A program made the translations under genes and the position numbers. The notes beneath the pieces were generated by a model that worked only from the letters and a program-made list of their open reading frames with translations, made no database searches and was not told where the DNA came from. From contig NC_082695.1 in the NCBI RefSeq assembly GCF_949987515.2, forward strand, positions 71,070,466-71,134,465: a stretch of DNA of 64,000 nt, given 5' to 3'. Of this stretch, positions 11,611 through 23,749 are shown piece after piece (the stretch's first letter is position 1; each line of letters begins with the position of its first letter). This stretch comes from Delphinus delphis (taxonomy: Eukaryota > Chordata > Mammalia > Artiodactyla > Delphinidae).

Positions 11611-13304
11611 AGGCCCTCCAGGATGGGGTTATGGGATTGGTCTGGTTCTATGCCTGGGCTTGAGTGCAGTGCTGGCACCTGCTAATGGGAATGAAATGTT
11701 AGTATTTCATGCCAGGCAGCAGCCTCTCAATTTATTGTGGCTTATTGTGATAAAGTCCCTATTAAGTCAGTGTCTTAGGGGACCAAATGCCTGCTGAACT
11801 TGGCCTTCATGGGAGCAAAGTGAGGGATAGTGATGACAGTTGATGACGAGTTCAAGGACAGCGGGGTGAATGAACTGAGTGAATTGAGGGGCTTATAAGA
11901 GGGCAATGACAAGTTCAGGGCTTTAAGCTCTCAGCTCAAATTACAGTGAGAAAACTCAAGAACTTTTTCTATGGTAGCCCCCAAAGATTCTCTTCTTATA
12001 GCCACAGGGCTGAACTCATTGAAGACCAGACTCAGAATTTAGTTGTGTCTATTACAAAATTACACAGACTCACCAAACATCTTATGTGAAAGTCAGGGCA
12101 TTGGGGAAAAAGGGGACACTTGGGAGATGACCTCTGGGTCAATTGAGCCAAAGCTGAGAATCTTGAACCCCCAAAATCTTAAATCTTGAATCCTCTGAGC
12201 CTCCCTTCCTAGTGGAAGCAGCTCATCCTCCTGGGTTTGAGAAAATCAGCTTCCCTTTGCTCAAAGGCTCTAGAATAACCTTGCTTGGGGCAGCTGCCTA
12301 GCAACAGATTGTCTATTCTCCTGAAGACTTGCCCCAATTACTGCTTACTGTCTTCAGACCTATAACTAGATTCATATCTCAGCAAGTTCCAGAGGGACAA
12401 ATGCAAAGTCTGATCTGGGAGGAGATAGCTTATACTAAAAAAAAAAAAAAAAAAAAGTAAGATGTTATTCGCTTATAATGACAGAAAGCTAGCATATGTG
12501 TGAGAATGATTTCCAAGGGTGTTAGACCAAAGATGACGAATATAACGTTGGATTGAGCTGAATTTGTTGATATGAATACACTTAACAGAGACTTTAGATT
12601 TGTCATAATTGCCCACTTTCTTCTTACTTCTCGCCCACCCTCAAGCCTCTTCAACTACCACCTCCATCTCGTCCTGTTCCTCGACTCACTGGAGAAAATT
12701 CATTTCTCTTGGTCCACCTCGTCCATTTTACCATTTCTTTTTTATCCGTTTCTCTTTCTCCTCCTTCCATTGCCTCTCCTTCTTTTCTCAAGACAAAAAG
12801 ATTGTAAGAATAGTGCTAGTGATAGGCATATATCAAGGGAAAGGAAATTCATAAATTTTGAAGGGAAATTAGACAAAAATAAGAGTCCAGCTGATCAAGT
12901 GCCGGTATTCGTGTACCTGAAACACCCCCTTCAGATTCTGCATTCTAGTTAGGATCTCAGGGATAAGGTCTTTCACAAACAGGGCAACTGAGGCCTAGAA
13001 ACGTTAAATCATCTTCCTGGTGCTATTTCTATTGCCCTCTGTGGTATTCCTCTTCTATTATTTATCATTAAAAATTATAATATTTTATTTCCATTAAAGA
13101 TTTTCTTTTTATTTATGTATTTATTTGCTTATCTTTAATGACCTAGAACAGATGCACAGTTTTATAGCAGAGTTTTAGGGGGAAATGTATTCGAAGTGGC
13201 AAATAACCAACTTCAAAGAGAATTTGAGATAGAATCCATTTTTAAGTTGGGCATCGCTTGGGTAATCCTTCAAGTAACAATTGAGGAAGGGAATCGGTAA
13301 TTAG
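11611..13304. other. Unassigned DNA with a 20-A tract
   Basis: Contains an uninterrupted run of 20 A at 12437-12456. The sequence ahead of it could be an old retroposon, but I recognise no parent gene, poly(A) signal or target duplication. Pyrimidine-rich DNA at 12.60-12.79 kb opens a Ser/Phe/Leu-rich frame of no known family. Confidence 0.4.
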
Positions 13305-13545
13305 ATTAAATGGTTAAGATCACAGATTTGGGAGCCAGAATGCCTGCGTTCAGATCTAGTTCTGCCATTTCCCAGCTGTGAAACTTTGGGCAAAATATCG
13401 TCTCTCTGAACCTTGGTTTCTTCATTTGTAAAATAATACCTATTACATGCTGGTGTTATAAGAATGAAGTAAACTAATAGATGTTAAAGGGTAGGACGGG
13501 ACTTGGCACATAGTAAGCTGTGTATCTGTAAGTTTTATTATTAAC
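13305..13545 (+). mobile_element. MIR SINE, nearly full length
   Basis: AAATGGTTAAGATCACAGAT, CTGCCATTTCCCAGCTGTGA, TTCTTCATTTGTAAAATAAT and GGACTTGGCACATAGTAAGC appear in the MIR order. This is the best preserved MIR in the window. Confidence 0.88.
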
Positions 13546-13561
13546 ATCATTTGAGGGCATT

Positions 13562-13695
13562 ATTTTTATCCTGACTTTATAAATAGGGAGCTTAAACTTA
13601 GTATCAACTGACATGCTCCAGCAGCATGGCTGGTAAATGAAAAAACTGAGATTTGAAATGACAGCCATTCAATTCCAAACTCCATGTCCTGTCTG
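13562..13695 (-). mobile_element. MIR fragment, inverted relative to its neighbour
   Basis: GACTTTATAAATAGGGAGCT, GCAGCATGGCTGGTAAATGA and CAATTCCAAACTCCATGTCC follow the reverse complement of MIR. It lies tail to tail with the plus-strand MIR just before it. Confidence 0.55.
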
Positions 13696-13699
13696 TGAG

Positions 13700-14466
13700 G
13701 CCTTGTGGCTTTCCTTTTAATAATCAAACATACAGAAGTAGATGTGCCACCTAAGAGGACCCACAGATTAAATAACTTGCAGTGTATAAGAGTTTCATTC
13801 ACATAAGTGGCGTCTTTTTAAACTTGGAAGGTATGTTTAAATTGCTAAATAGTATAAATGAGATTAATCAGTTTTGGACAAAAAATAATTGTTTTATTAA
13901 CGATATGGAGGAGAAAGAAGAGAAAGCGGGAAAGATTGCCCTTTATCTTATGATAATCCTCAAAAATGGGTCACAAGACGTTCTCAAGGAATCACATGAT
14001 TTCTAACTTCTAGACTCAGAAATAGTCCCTTGTTGATGCTCTCGTCACTACCGCATCTCATGTTTTGGGGAAAGAGAAAAAAACCCCATCCTTCCTCCCA
14101 ATTTATGACTTATTATACAAAAAAGAAGCCCTTAAATGTTATGAATTTTTAATTTTTTTTCATTTAGTTGATTCTCTTGCTGAGAAAAGTGACTGCCAAA
14201 GAACTGTGCCTAGTATGAGCAATAAACATCAACCGTATCTGCTGCATTAATAATTTAAACATAAATAGTCAAACAGAATGATCTGGCAGGTCCCACAGGT
14301 GAATCATGCAGAGTTTTAAAGATGCTGGTATGTTTAAACCAGGCAGCTTTTAAATGAAAATTTTACCCCAAGTGTGGTCAGAAATGTGTTAGAGAGCCCA
14401 TGGATTCAACATCCATTCCACTACCACACTGATCTTACTGTTTTCACCAGGATACATCCCTACCCA
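13700..14466. other. Unassigned AT-rich DNA
   Basis: No repeat or exon recognised. Frames here are short and Lys/Glu-rich by composition. Confidence 0.4.
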
Positions 14467-14481
14467 AGACCTCACTACGTT

Positions 14482-14769
14482 AGGACTTCCCTGATGGTGC
14501 AGTGGTTAAGAATCCGCCTGCCAATGCTGGGGACAGGGGCTTGATCCCTGGTCTGGGAAGATCCCACATGCCACGGAGCAACTAAGCCCGTGAGCCACAA
14601 CTACTGAAACCCTTGCTCTGCAACAAGAGAAGCCACCCCAAGGAGAAGCCTGTGCACCTCAAGGAAGAGTTGGCCCTGCTCGCTGCAACTAGAGAAAGCC
14701 TGTGTGCAGCAATGAAGATCCAACACAGCCAAAAATAGAAAACTTTTTCTAAAAATTGAAAAAAAAAAG
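14482..14769 (+). mobile_element. Long-form CHR-type SINE, diverged
   Basis: Head GGACTTCCCTGATGGTGCAG, B-box region GGGCTTGATCCCTGG, body with GAGCCACAACTACTGAAACC and 3' end CCAACACAGCCAAAAATAGA with an A-rich tail. An 11-bp duplication AGACCTCACTA lies at 14467-14477 and 14770-14780. Many CpGs are lost, so it is an older copy. Confidence 0.92.
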
Positions 14770-14949
14770 AGACCTCACTAGACTATGTTTTATCCATGGG
14801 ATTAAGGTCAAGGCCATCTCTAAAGTGGTTGTTTACCATTTACCCTGAACTGGTGTCCAGCATGGACTTCTGATTGGCTGGGCATCCATTCTGACTGGTT
14901 AGTCTCTGTACCTTTTTTTTTTTTTTTAAAGCTATTTAAAATACCATTG

Positions 14950-15425
14950 TATTTGTAGTTTTCTATCTCTGCAGTAAAAAGTTATCATAAGTTTAGTGGC
15001 TTGAAACAACACAGTTCATGATCTTACAGTTCTATAGGTTAGAAATCCAACACATGTGTCCCTGGGCTAAAATCAAGGTCTTGACAGAGCTATACCATGT
15101 TTCAGAGGCTGTAGGGAATAATCCACTTCCTTGCCTATCTCATTTTCTAGAAGTTGCCAACTTTCCTTGGCTTGTGACCCCATTCCTTCATCTTCAAAGC
15201 CAGCAACCATGGATTGAGTCCTTCTCACATCGTGTCACTCCTAACTTCCTCTTCTGCGTCCCTCTTCTACTTACAAGTACCATTGTGAATATAATGGGTC
15301 CACCCAGATAATCCAGAAATACCCACCTATTTTAAGGTCAGCTGGAATTCCATCCACAGCCTTCATTGATTCTGGAGATTGGGACATGGACATCATTGGG
15401 GACCATTTATCTGCCTGCCACAACT
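14950..15425 (-). mobile_element. Solo LTR of ERVL class (MLT1/MLT2-like)
   Basis: Plus-strand blocks AAGTTTAGTGGCTTGAAACA, GAGTCCTTCTCACATCGTGT, ATAATGGGTCCACCCAGATA and CATTTATCTGCCTGCCACAA follow the reverse complement of ERVL/MaLR-type LTRs. No internal retroviral region is seen next to it, so it is a solo relic. The exact subfamily needs a library search. Confidence 0.65.
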
Positions 15426-15539
15426 ATTCATGCAGTTATCCCTGCATACTCTTTACTGTTCACCCAGATATGCCCTTTGCTGCAATCAGGCTAAGCTCCC
15501 CATTGACTCTCAAGGTCAGTGCATTTTCCCATCTCTGTG

Positions 15540-15910
15540 CCCTTCCCTACTTGCTTCTTCCTCTCAGCTAAGCCCTTTCCCTTTCTCTCAGAGTCTGCCT
15601 ATCCTTCCAGAACCAGCTTAAGTTTCGCCTCCCACACGGAGCTTTTCCCATTTCGGAGTGCTCACCTTATATTTGTCCCCCCCTCCACCCCTTTCCTGAA
15701 CTTCCATTAGAATTGTGTTACGTGGACATATACAAAATTGCCAATAGTTTTCTTACTTACAAAAAGAGAAATTGTTTACAATTTATCCTAATACTCACTT
15801 ACCCACAATTTGTCATTTAGTTGTTCCTGAATTATTTTATTTGTATTTGTTTTCTCTTCCCATTTGGATTGTAATCTCTTTGAAACCAGAACTATGTCTC
15901 ATACTTCTTT
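15540..15910 (+). mobile_element. L2 LINE relic
   Basis: CAGAACCAGCTTAAGTTTCG CC, then GGATTGTAATCTCTTTGAAA CC then AACTATGTCTCATACTT correspond to successive parts of the L2 3' region ('ccagctcaaatgccacctcc ... gactgtaagctccttgagggcagggacc'). Confidence 0.6.
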
Positions 15911-15997
15911 GGAATCATTCCCTTACAACTCTCACTTGCTCAAAAGATAATGGTTCATTTGGTATTGATGTAACTGGACAGTGCTGTACCTGTTATG

Positions 15998-16330
15998 GTT
16001 GTTTCTTTGAAAGCAACAGAATTACAATCTGGCCAATTTAAGGAAAGAAATTGATTTATTAGAAGGATAGTGAATTCAAAAAGCACACAATGTAAAAAGC
16101 AGTCAAGCATCAGGAAGTAGAGGGTGAAAATAACTTTTAAAATGCATATAGTATTGACTGTGAGTCAGCCCCCAGAAGTTTGGTTCTGTGACAAAATCCC
16201 AGAAGAAAGATTATCCTGGCTTAGGCCATGTCCTTACTTTATGAATGGGGAATGGAGCTAACACAGACACTTGGATTGACAACTCCTAGGACCACATAAA
16301 ATGTGGGGAGAGCAGTTTCTCAAAAGAAAG
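15998..16330 (+). mobile_element. Old interspersed repeat, family not named
   Basis: AAAGCAACAGAATTACAATC, TGGCCAATTTAAGGAAAGAA and ATTGATTTATTAGAAGGATA resemble the start of a common old mammalian repeat ('agaaacagaaaccaactc...ttaagc...gggatttat'), of which another copy begins near 28765. Confidence 0.45.
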
Positions 16331-16518
16331 GATGCTCATACCAAAGAAAGGATGTAGAGATACTGGGTAGACAAAATGACCAATGCACATGAAACGTCTA
16401 TGTTAATTGGCAATGTCAATAAAAAAAGTAGAGACAGAAAAAAGTATAAAACAAAACACGGGCAAAAAAAAAAAAAAAACAGAAAACCACGGGCAAGGAT
16501 GACTCTTAATAACTTATT

Positions 16519-16673
16519 AAAACCTTTACCTCTCTTGGGCTTCCCTGGTGGCGCAGTGGTTGGGGGTCCGCCTGCCAATGCAGGGGACATGGGTTCGTGC
16601 CCCAGTCCGGGAAAGATCCCATGTGCCACGGAGCAGCTGGGCCCGTGAGCCATGGCCAAAACCTTTACCTCTC
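16519..16673 (+). mobile_element. Tail-less CHR SINE head with 16-bp TSD
   Basis: Only the tRNA-like head (16535-16657, from about TTGGGCTTCCCTGGTGGCGC to GTGAGCCATGGCC) is present. A perfect 16-bp duplication AAAACCTTTACCTCTC lies at 16519-16534 and 16658-16673. The SINE body and the poly(A) tail are missing. The intact duplication shows this was one insertion event, not later deletion across the boundary. Coordinates include the duplications. Confidence 0.93.
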
Positions 16674-16747
16674 CTCTCTAAGTAAGCAACTATTTACCCT
16701 GAATTGTAAATAAGAAAAAAAAAAGAATCTTATTTTTATAGAAGCAA

Positions 16748-16965
16748 CAACAGCTAATATTTACTGAGCATATATTATAAGCCAGACGTTATACTAAAAT
16801 AGTACATGCATTTTCTCATTGAATCCTATGACAACCTCCTGAATTGAGTACAGTTGTTGTTCTCATTTGATGACGAAGGAAGTGATGCACAGAGAAGTTA
16901 TGCAAGCTGCCCATGCCTTGTATCTGTGAACTGTAACGGAGAAGTAGTGATGCGGCGAGGCAAAA
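16748..16965 (-). mobile_element. MIR SINE
   Basis: AGCTAATATTTACTGAGCAT, TTTTCTCATTGAATCCTATG ACAACC, TTGATGACGAAGGAAGTGAT and CAGAGAAGTTATGCAAGCTG follow the reverse complement of MIR. Confidence 0.8.
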
Positions 16966-17044
16966 GAGATGGAAGGGGAGAGGTACACCGATGTCATTTG
17001 GACATCAGTGACATTTGAGAAAACCAGGGTTAAGGAAGACAGCT

Positions 17045-18330
17045 TTAATTCGGTCATTCATTTAACTAGGCACTGTGCTGGAGGCCAGTAAGTGACAGAG
17101 GGAAGGGCATCTATTGTCTAGTAGATCTAGACTGACACTTGGGCAACTGATTCCAGTGCAGTGTGAGAAACCCTACACTAGGGCTCCCTCTACTGAGCAG
17201 AAAGAGACCCGTGACCCAGGGCATAAGAGGAAAAGGGAGGTTGAGCGAGTTTCTCCAAGAGGAGGTAGGTCTTGAAGACATAGAAAATAGTCATGGTCAA
17301 GAACGCAATCCTAAGAAAAGACATCAAGATGAGAAGGAACCCAGTGTATCTAGAGAGCTGCAAGCAATGAGGTATGATTGAAGCATATGAGTCATGATGG
17401 GAATTTGGGGATGAGAATAACATAAGATTAGACGGAAAACATAGGTCAAAGCCACTTCTTAAAGGATTTTGAATGCCATACTAAGTCATCTGCTTCTTAA
17501 ACTACAAGCAGTGGAGAGATTCTGAATATGTTTAAAGCCTGTATATTAATGACAAGATCAGGGAGCACTATGAATGTTAGACTGGAGTTGGGGATGACCT
17601 CCAGCTTTCTGATTCATGTCACTGGGAAACTCTGGTACCATTTATCCCAGGACTGGATTCTACGAGGAGGGATGGGTTTGAAAAGAAATAAAATGAGTTT
17701 GGTTTGGGGAGCTCCTCATGTCAATATCCAACAAAAAGTAGAAAAGGTAGAGTAGAGCCCAGGATGCATCAGTACATGGGGAATAAGAACTTACAACGAT
17801 TGAGAAGGTTAGAGATGGAATAGTGGATGAGATTACCCAAAGAGAACATGCAAAATGAGAAGCGAGGTAAGAACATAAACTCTGGAGGCACTAACACTGA
17901 AAGATAGGAAGAGGACAATAAGCCAGGCAAGGAGGATCAGAAGGAATTAAAGGGTTAAGAGAAATGTTAAAAAAAAAAAAAGTAATAAATCAAGAGACAA
18001 GGAAGTGTCAAGAACGCAAGTTACTGCATACCCTTCAACTAAAGAGGAGAACTCAATCTTTTCCACAGGATTTGGCTACTAGGAAATTACTGGTGATCCT
18101 ATTGGTTAGTTGGTGTTGCACGGTAGGGCCAAAGTCAGGGAGTTGAGTGTAAAGGGCAGTTGAAGAATTAGGGGCCATGAGAGTATTTTATGAAAATGAA
18201 GGAGAGAGATAGGTGGTGGTGGATTCATGGTAGGAAGAGTGCTTTTAGAGACAAAGAAAGAAATGCAGATGAAGAGTTGGAATGACGATGAAGTGGGGGA
18301 ATTGGCATCCCAGTAGGAAGGGACAGATGG
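17045..18330 (+). repeat. Ancient 1.2-kb interspersed repeat, copy A
   Basis: Purine-rich sequence whose landmarks recur elsewhere in the window: GGAGGTAGGTCTTGAAGACA, GGATTTTGAATGCCATACTA, ACTGGAGTTGGGGATGACCT CC and CCCAGGATGCATCAG. It resembles an old multi-copy mammalian repeat that I can recognise by pattern but not name. The right boundary is uncertain. Confidence 0.5.
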
Positions 18331-18334
18331 AGGC

Positions 18335-20024
18335 CCTGGTGAATTTTTGGTCCAGAAGAGGTGGTATGCTCTTTCGCTGAGACAGAGATACTCTAGTTCC
18401 CCCAAGATTCTTTTCCTCCTTTCTTTTCCTTAACTTCTCTGACCTTCTGAAAGTCAGTCCTAGTATGGCGATCATAACTGAGATCCTGTATGCAAAGCAC
18501 CTGGCCCTGTGCTGGTTATATAACACAAGGTCAAATAATGTTCTTTCCCTCTCCGCTCCTCCTCTTTGGGCTGGACCACTCCCTTCCCATTTTCCCTTTG
18601 CTTATGAAGGAGATGAAATGCCCCAGGGCCAAACTGCCAAGATTGACAGATCAAGTAGCCGTGACACATTAATTGTGAGAAGGGCTGTAAGAAACAGTTG
18701 GCTATAGCTCCTAGATTCCATCTTACGACAATGGACTTCCTATTGGAAGCATCCTCCCTGTGGGCTTCACAGAGTTGGCCTGTGAAGATATTCCCATCCT
18801 TTCTTCCACCCTCCTACTGTTTCAGGTCAGAAGTGTACAGAGCATGGGTGGGTCACGTAGCCCAGCCAGAAAGAGCTAATGTGAGTAGCAGGCCATCCTC
18901 TGATGAAATAAACAAGGAACATAATTCTGATTGTGTCTGTTCTATTTGCCTTGGATTCCTTGGTCCAATTAAATTTAGGAAACCCTACGTGTAACACAGT
19001 ACTTACAATACATATTGGCAATAAAGAAAATAATTGTTAAAAAACACACATTTTTACAATTTGAACATGGATTCTGTTTTTAAAGCCACATTTTTTTTTT
19101 AGCCAGATGTTTAGAGCCACATTGGATAGAACAGGTGTAGAACAAGATTTGATCATGTGAATGGTCATCAGTCAAAAAATTCCTTAAAATTAATTTGGGG
19201 ATTCATTTCCCATCATAGGTCAAGTACGTACTATCTCAAGCAATCCAAAATTGAGAAAATTTGTAAAGGGGCTTGTATTTGGTGGATTTGAATGAATAAG
19301 ATTTCTATAGCTTTGCAAAGATATATTTTTAAGCCTATTTTTGGGAGAGAGTCTTAGTTGGGTGTTCCATTTGGTTTGCTCTCCAATATTCATAATTGCC
19401 ATCTTTTTCTGTTGTGCTTTACCCTAAGTGTATTCCATAGTATGTTTTCATAATTAACATGCAAATAGATGTATGGTTTGTAATTAATTTCAACCGGGCA
19501 CAGTGAAAAACTTGAAAACCTCAGCGTGGAGGCATCTTTCTTGGTAGAAGTTCAATGGAATCCCCAAATGGCTTTGTTTTTGCAATCCATAATTTGCAGA
19601 TTATTAATACAATAAATCCTTGTTGTCTGCGAGAGTTGGCATCATACCCACAAACTCCTGTGCAGAAAGCCCACAAAGTAAAAATCCAAATGGAAAGAAA
19701 GAAAACCATGTGGTTTCTGTGTATGCTCATTACCTGCTTCTGAAGCCCTAATATCTCGGCCTTTTATGGATCTTATAACAGGCTCTGCAGGAAACAGCTG
19801 CAGTCATTAGCCATAGGACAGACTAAACACACAATCTGCGTGGAAGGAGGCCTGGATGCTTTTGGACCCCCGATTTTAGGCACAGGAAAGAGCACCACCA
19901 GTAGCACATTTTGTACGTGTATTTAAAATCAAACAGAGTGTAGTGTGTTTTATAACTTAAGGGATTTGAGAAAACAAAGAGTCCGCCCCCCAGTGCTGCC
20001 ATCTTTGGTACCAGGTTTGAATTG
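18335..20024. other. Unassigned DNA
   Basis: No exon, RNA gene or nameable repeat seen. Moderately AT-rich, particularly 19.0-19.6 kb. Confidence 0.4.
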
Positions 20025-20140
20025 GTTAACGGGCTTGCCCAAGATCCCATGTTTAGTAGGAGACGCAGCTAAGATTCAAAACCAGTTCTGGCTTCTGTGT
20101 CTATGTTCTTTCGATTCCCCTACAGTGGCTCTTTCAAGGA
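20025..20140 (-). mobile_element. MIR fragment
   Basis: GGTTAACGGGCTTGCCCAAG ATCCCATG, AAGATTCAAAACCAGTTCTG and TTCGATTCCCCTACAGTGGC follow the reverse complement of the MIR tRNA-related half. Confidence 0.6.
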
Positions 20141-21631
20141 CCCTGGGAGAGGGACGCAGCACAACTAGGTAGCATCTACCCAACACACTTGGTGCCACTG
20201 AGCTTCTTCAGATCTAAACATAGAGATGTAACCCCTGTGACTCCCAGTCCAGAACTCCTCTCATCACACCCTTCTAAGGAAAACACGAAAATGAAGACAC
20301 CCCTTCCCCAATCCCAAATTCAAATTCCACACAGCCGTGTCCTCATTGTGAAATCACCCAACTCGTCATAAATTCAGCTGGACTCGTTAGAGTTAAAGCA
20401 CTGGCAAAACTGAGCACTTGGTGACAGAAGTCAGAGTTGTTTCGGGAGCTAAGGGTTCACCTTTCTGAGACCTCTTTGGTGCCAACCCAGAACCAATATC
20501 TCAGTGTCGCTGGAGGGAAGGATGGTGCCCTGCATTTCAGAGAAGATTTTAAACCGCGATCCTAACTGCTCATCATTGTTAAAAATCTCCAGGCAGTTTT
20601 CATAAGAGCAGGGGGGTGGTTGCCTGAGGTTTTGGCTGACAGTCAACCGAACTAATTACATTCTGTCTACTGTGTCCTCCTGCAGTTTCAATTGGATGTG
20701 CTATTTTTTTTTAACTTCCTGTCCTAATCTGAATGTAGGGTTGCTCTGTGTTCTTAGGCAGATTCTGCTGTTCTTCCTGGTAAGAGAGGCTTTTCAGATT
20801 TGTTTTTTTCTTACAGAAACTTTTTGAGACTTTAAATAAAAGACGTCTTCTAAATGATCCTAAGATCCCGGTACCAAATAAATTTTCAGGGTAATGTCTG
20901 CTGGTAATGGGCTATTTATATTGTTATTTTCTCTCACCAAGTATTGACATGAGCAGACATGCTTAACCCCAAGGTGATAATGTCCTCCTTAGAGACAGTC
21001 AGCGTCATGGCAATGCCCTTAACTTTCCCTGTCTCCTCTTCTTCCCAATTACAATCTCTCCTGTGGCTCTTCCTACCGGTGAATTTCAGGGACAACTCAC
21101 ACATTTTGTGGCACAGTTGTAATGAGAAAACCTTAAGCTAGTTTTATCTATCTGTCTATCTCTCTGCCCATTTATGTCTCTGTGTATCCATATTGCAGTA
21201 AGTCAAATAAAGAAGAAAGGGAAGAAATTGTTAAAATCCTGAGCTTTTCTGGCAGAGCTCCTCTGTGAACTCCAGCATATAGCCATCAGTGGAATAAGAA
21301 AGCATTGTTTGGTGGGAGTTCAAAAACCCGGGAGACGTGACTTTTATTCCTTCTCTCCCACCCACACTGGCTTCCAGCTCCATGACCTTCCATAAGGGCT
21401 CTCGCCTCTCTGGAGCACACACCCTCCAGCACTAAAGAGCTGAAGAGGCGCCAGTGGTGGGTCTTCAAGGACTCCTAGGACATGTAAGTTTATATACTTT
21501 CCTCCATGGATAGAAAATATGAGTTTGCATGTAAAGCACTGATAACAAACTTTAATGATGGGCGTTTCTGTATCGATAAAAACAATTGCCAAAAATTCTC
21601 AGATATTTCAGCCAGGCAGATGAAAAAACAC
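20141..21631. other. Unassigned DNA
   Basis: No exon or nameable repeat. Short imperfect TATC/TCTG repetition lies at about 21145-21180. Confidence 0.4.
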
Positions 21632-21852
21632 TGGCTAACATTTTGAGAGGCTTACTCTATGCCAGGCACAGACCTAGGCCCTTGATCTGTATCAGCTCAT
21701 TTGATCCTAACTCGTTAGTCCCACTTTTGAGATGAAGAAACAGAGACACAAAAGGGTAATTTTCCCAAGCTAGGATGAGGGAGAGGCAGGCTTCACAACC
21801 AGGCAGTCTGATCTGGAGTCCACACTCTGCCCAGCTCTGTACTGCCGCCTCC
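21632..21852 (-). mobile_element. MIR SINE
   Basis: GCTTACTCTATGCCAGGCAC, GAGATGAAGAAACAGAGACA, CCAGGCAGTCTGATCTGGAG TCCACACTCT follow the reverse complement of MIR over most of its length. Confidence 0.85.
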
Positions 21853-21854
21853 TC

Positions 21855-23575
21855 GGGGACAGGCACTGGAGCAACTTCAGTTCACCTCAAACATTGATTA
21901 ATGTCCATAGGAGTAAAAAATGCGGTCCCTTCCCCCCCTCATCCTCAAATAAGGACTTAGAAGAGAGACAAGTAAGATTGTCTTCTGTGAGTAAACTGTA
22001 ATCTACACATGAAGAATCAAAGCAAAGATATTCAAAGTCATTTAAAAAGATAGACGACGTCCTAACCTGCTCTTTTGGTTCTGCGTGGATGTGATTTTTA
22101 AAAATCGTTTTCTTACTTCTCGGCATAGGCTTGGTCAAGACTTGGGTCTCCCTTGTTTCACAGCTCACTCTCGTGGTCTCTGTTTCCCGGAAGGGATGCC
22201 AGAAGAGAATAAACTATACAAAGGATAACTTATCTTTAAAAAATGGGTCATTCAAAAGGAGTTTGGCTGGCCATGAGATACTGAGTGTGTGTCCTTGAGT
22301 CAGATGTCACCAGTGCCTATGGGAGCCCAAGCCAGAAAGGAGGGGCCTCTGGGCAAAACTCTACTTGATTGCTGTGGTGGTATGTGTGTCCCTGTGAGGA
22401 GAATGGATGTCTTGGGTATCTTGACTTGAGTAGACTGTCTTCAGACCATAGAGCCACATCCCTCTGTGCTTACTCCAAGCCCATTAAACTTCCTCCTGTT
22501 GACTACCTGGCCTGTCACGGCAGTGCCTACAGGAGGAGAAGATGCAGCCCCACCAGCGTGAGTACAACTTACACCTACATTTCCCATTGCCAGCCAGTTA
22601 CTGGCATTCTGATTAGACATAGTCTCAGGAACTGTGCTCATGTGAGTCTGTCCTTGGAACCATCCCTCATCCCTGGGATTGCAAAGCTCGGTTCCTGAGC
22701 CTGAAAGCAAAGGATCACCCCCGATGCCATGGCAAGTCCATGAAGTAATTGCTCCCTCTTGGGGCCTCTGAAAAGCGCCTCTGTTCTCTCCTTATGATGT
22801 GCCTCTGTATCTGGGACCCTGCACATGTCTTCCTTTCAACTTCCCCATCTGTGGTATGAGGTTTTCTATGATCCCAGTAGAAAGTCTCAACAGATTTGTC
22901 TCTCAACCTCAGTTTGAAGCCTTCAATACAGTAAGCTGCAGTTTTCAGTTAGGGATGGACATGGCAATACATATGTATTCTCACGGGTACATATTGGTGT
23001 TTATACTCACATGTGTGCCTCCATTTGAAAGACAAAAAGAAGCATAAAATATGAAATAGCAAAACGGGAAGTGTGAAATTTGTCTTTATCAGAATATGTT
23101 AAATGTCAGGATAAAAATCCTCTCAAGGGAACAAACAGTCTCCTAGAGCATTCCTGGCTGACAGGCCGTGTGTGAGAGGCGCACAGCAAAATCCCTCGTG
23201 CCTCTTCTCCGGCTGAACATCGCTAGTGTTTTAAAATTCAGACGTCGTGACACCAGTGACAAAGAGATCTTGAGAAAGGCATCCTCAGTGCATCTGAGAT
23301 ATTTCCAGTTCATTGTAAAGAAGGAAATGAATAGACGGCAATTAAAACCAAACTTTATATAACTCAGCTACTGTGTGAAGTATGTACGGAATTGCGATCC
23401 GAGAAAAGACAAAAACCCCAGCTTGAGTCGCGTTACATATTGTATGAGAAGGATGTGTTTTGAAGTAATTGACATTTCAAGAGTTAGCAGAAATAATTAG
23501 TCTTGATGTCACCTCTATTTAAGTCAATGTGAGTGCAAATCAGAAATTAAAATGTTAACCAACTATCTTGATTGC
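21855..23575. other. Unassigned DNA
   Basis: No supported gene. A frame at 22369-22698 is open for 109 codons and contains a consensus-like donor GTGAGT at 22558-22563, but I recognise no protein. The part 23.04-23.57 kb is free of recognisable repeats. Confidence 0.4.
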
Positions 23576-23579
23576 CTGT

Positions 23580-23745
23580 TTTGAGTTAGGCAGTAAGTAT
23601 TTAAGTGACGTCTTCATATCCAGCACTGTGCTCGTCGGGGGGTGGGATACAAAGATGGTCCCTGCCTGCAGATTCTTACAGTCTAGAAAAATAGACCTAT
23701 ATCCAAGAAACAGCTAGGAAATGCAACCTTCACATCCAGTCTGAG
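23580..23745 (+). repeat. Ancient 1.2-kb repeat, 5' part (copy E)
   Basis: CCAGCACTGTGCTCGTCGGG, GATACAAAGATGGTCCCTGC CTGCAGATT and CTTACAGTCTAGAAAAATAG match the opening of the family also seen at 25.5 and 57.8 kb. It is cut short near a MER5A insertion. Confidence 0.5.
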
Positions 23746-23749
23746 GTTA

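Noticed and set aside
11800..12456. Retroposed gene ahead of the 20-A tract
   Set aside because: The sequence matches no gene I know, and flanking duplications were not found.
12572..12952. 126-codon Ser/Phe/Leu-rich frame
   Set aside because: It translates a pyrimidine-rich stretch. Composition explains the open frame.
22369..22698. Possible exon with donor GTGAGT at 22558
   Set aside because: No recognised protein, no acceptor that fits, and an overlapping minus-strand frame of similar size.
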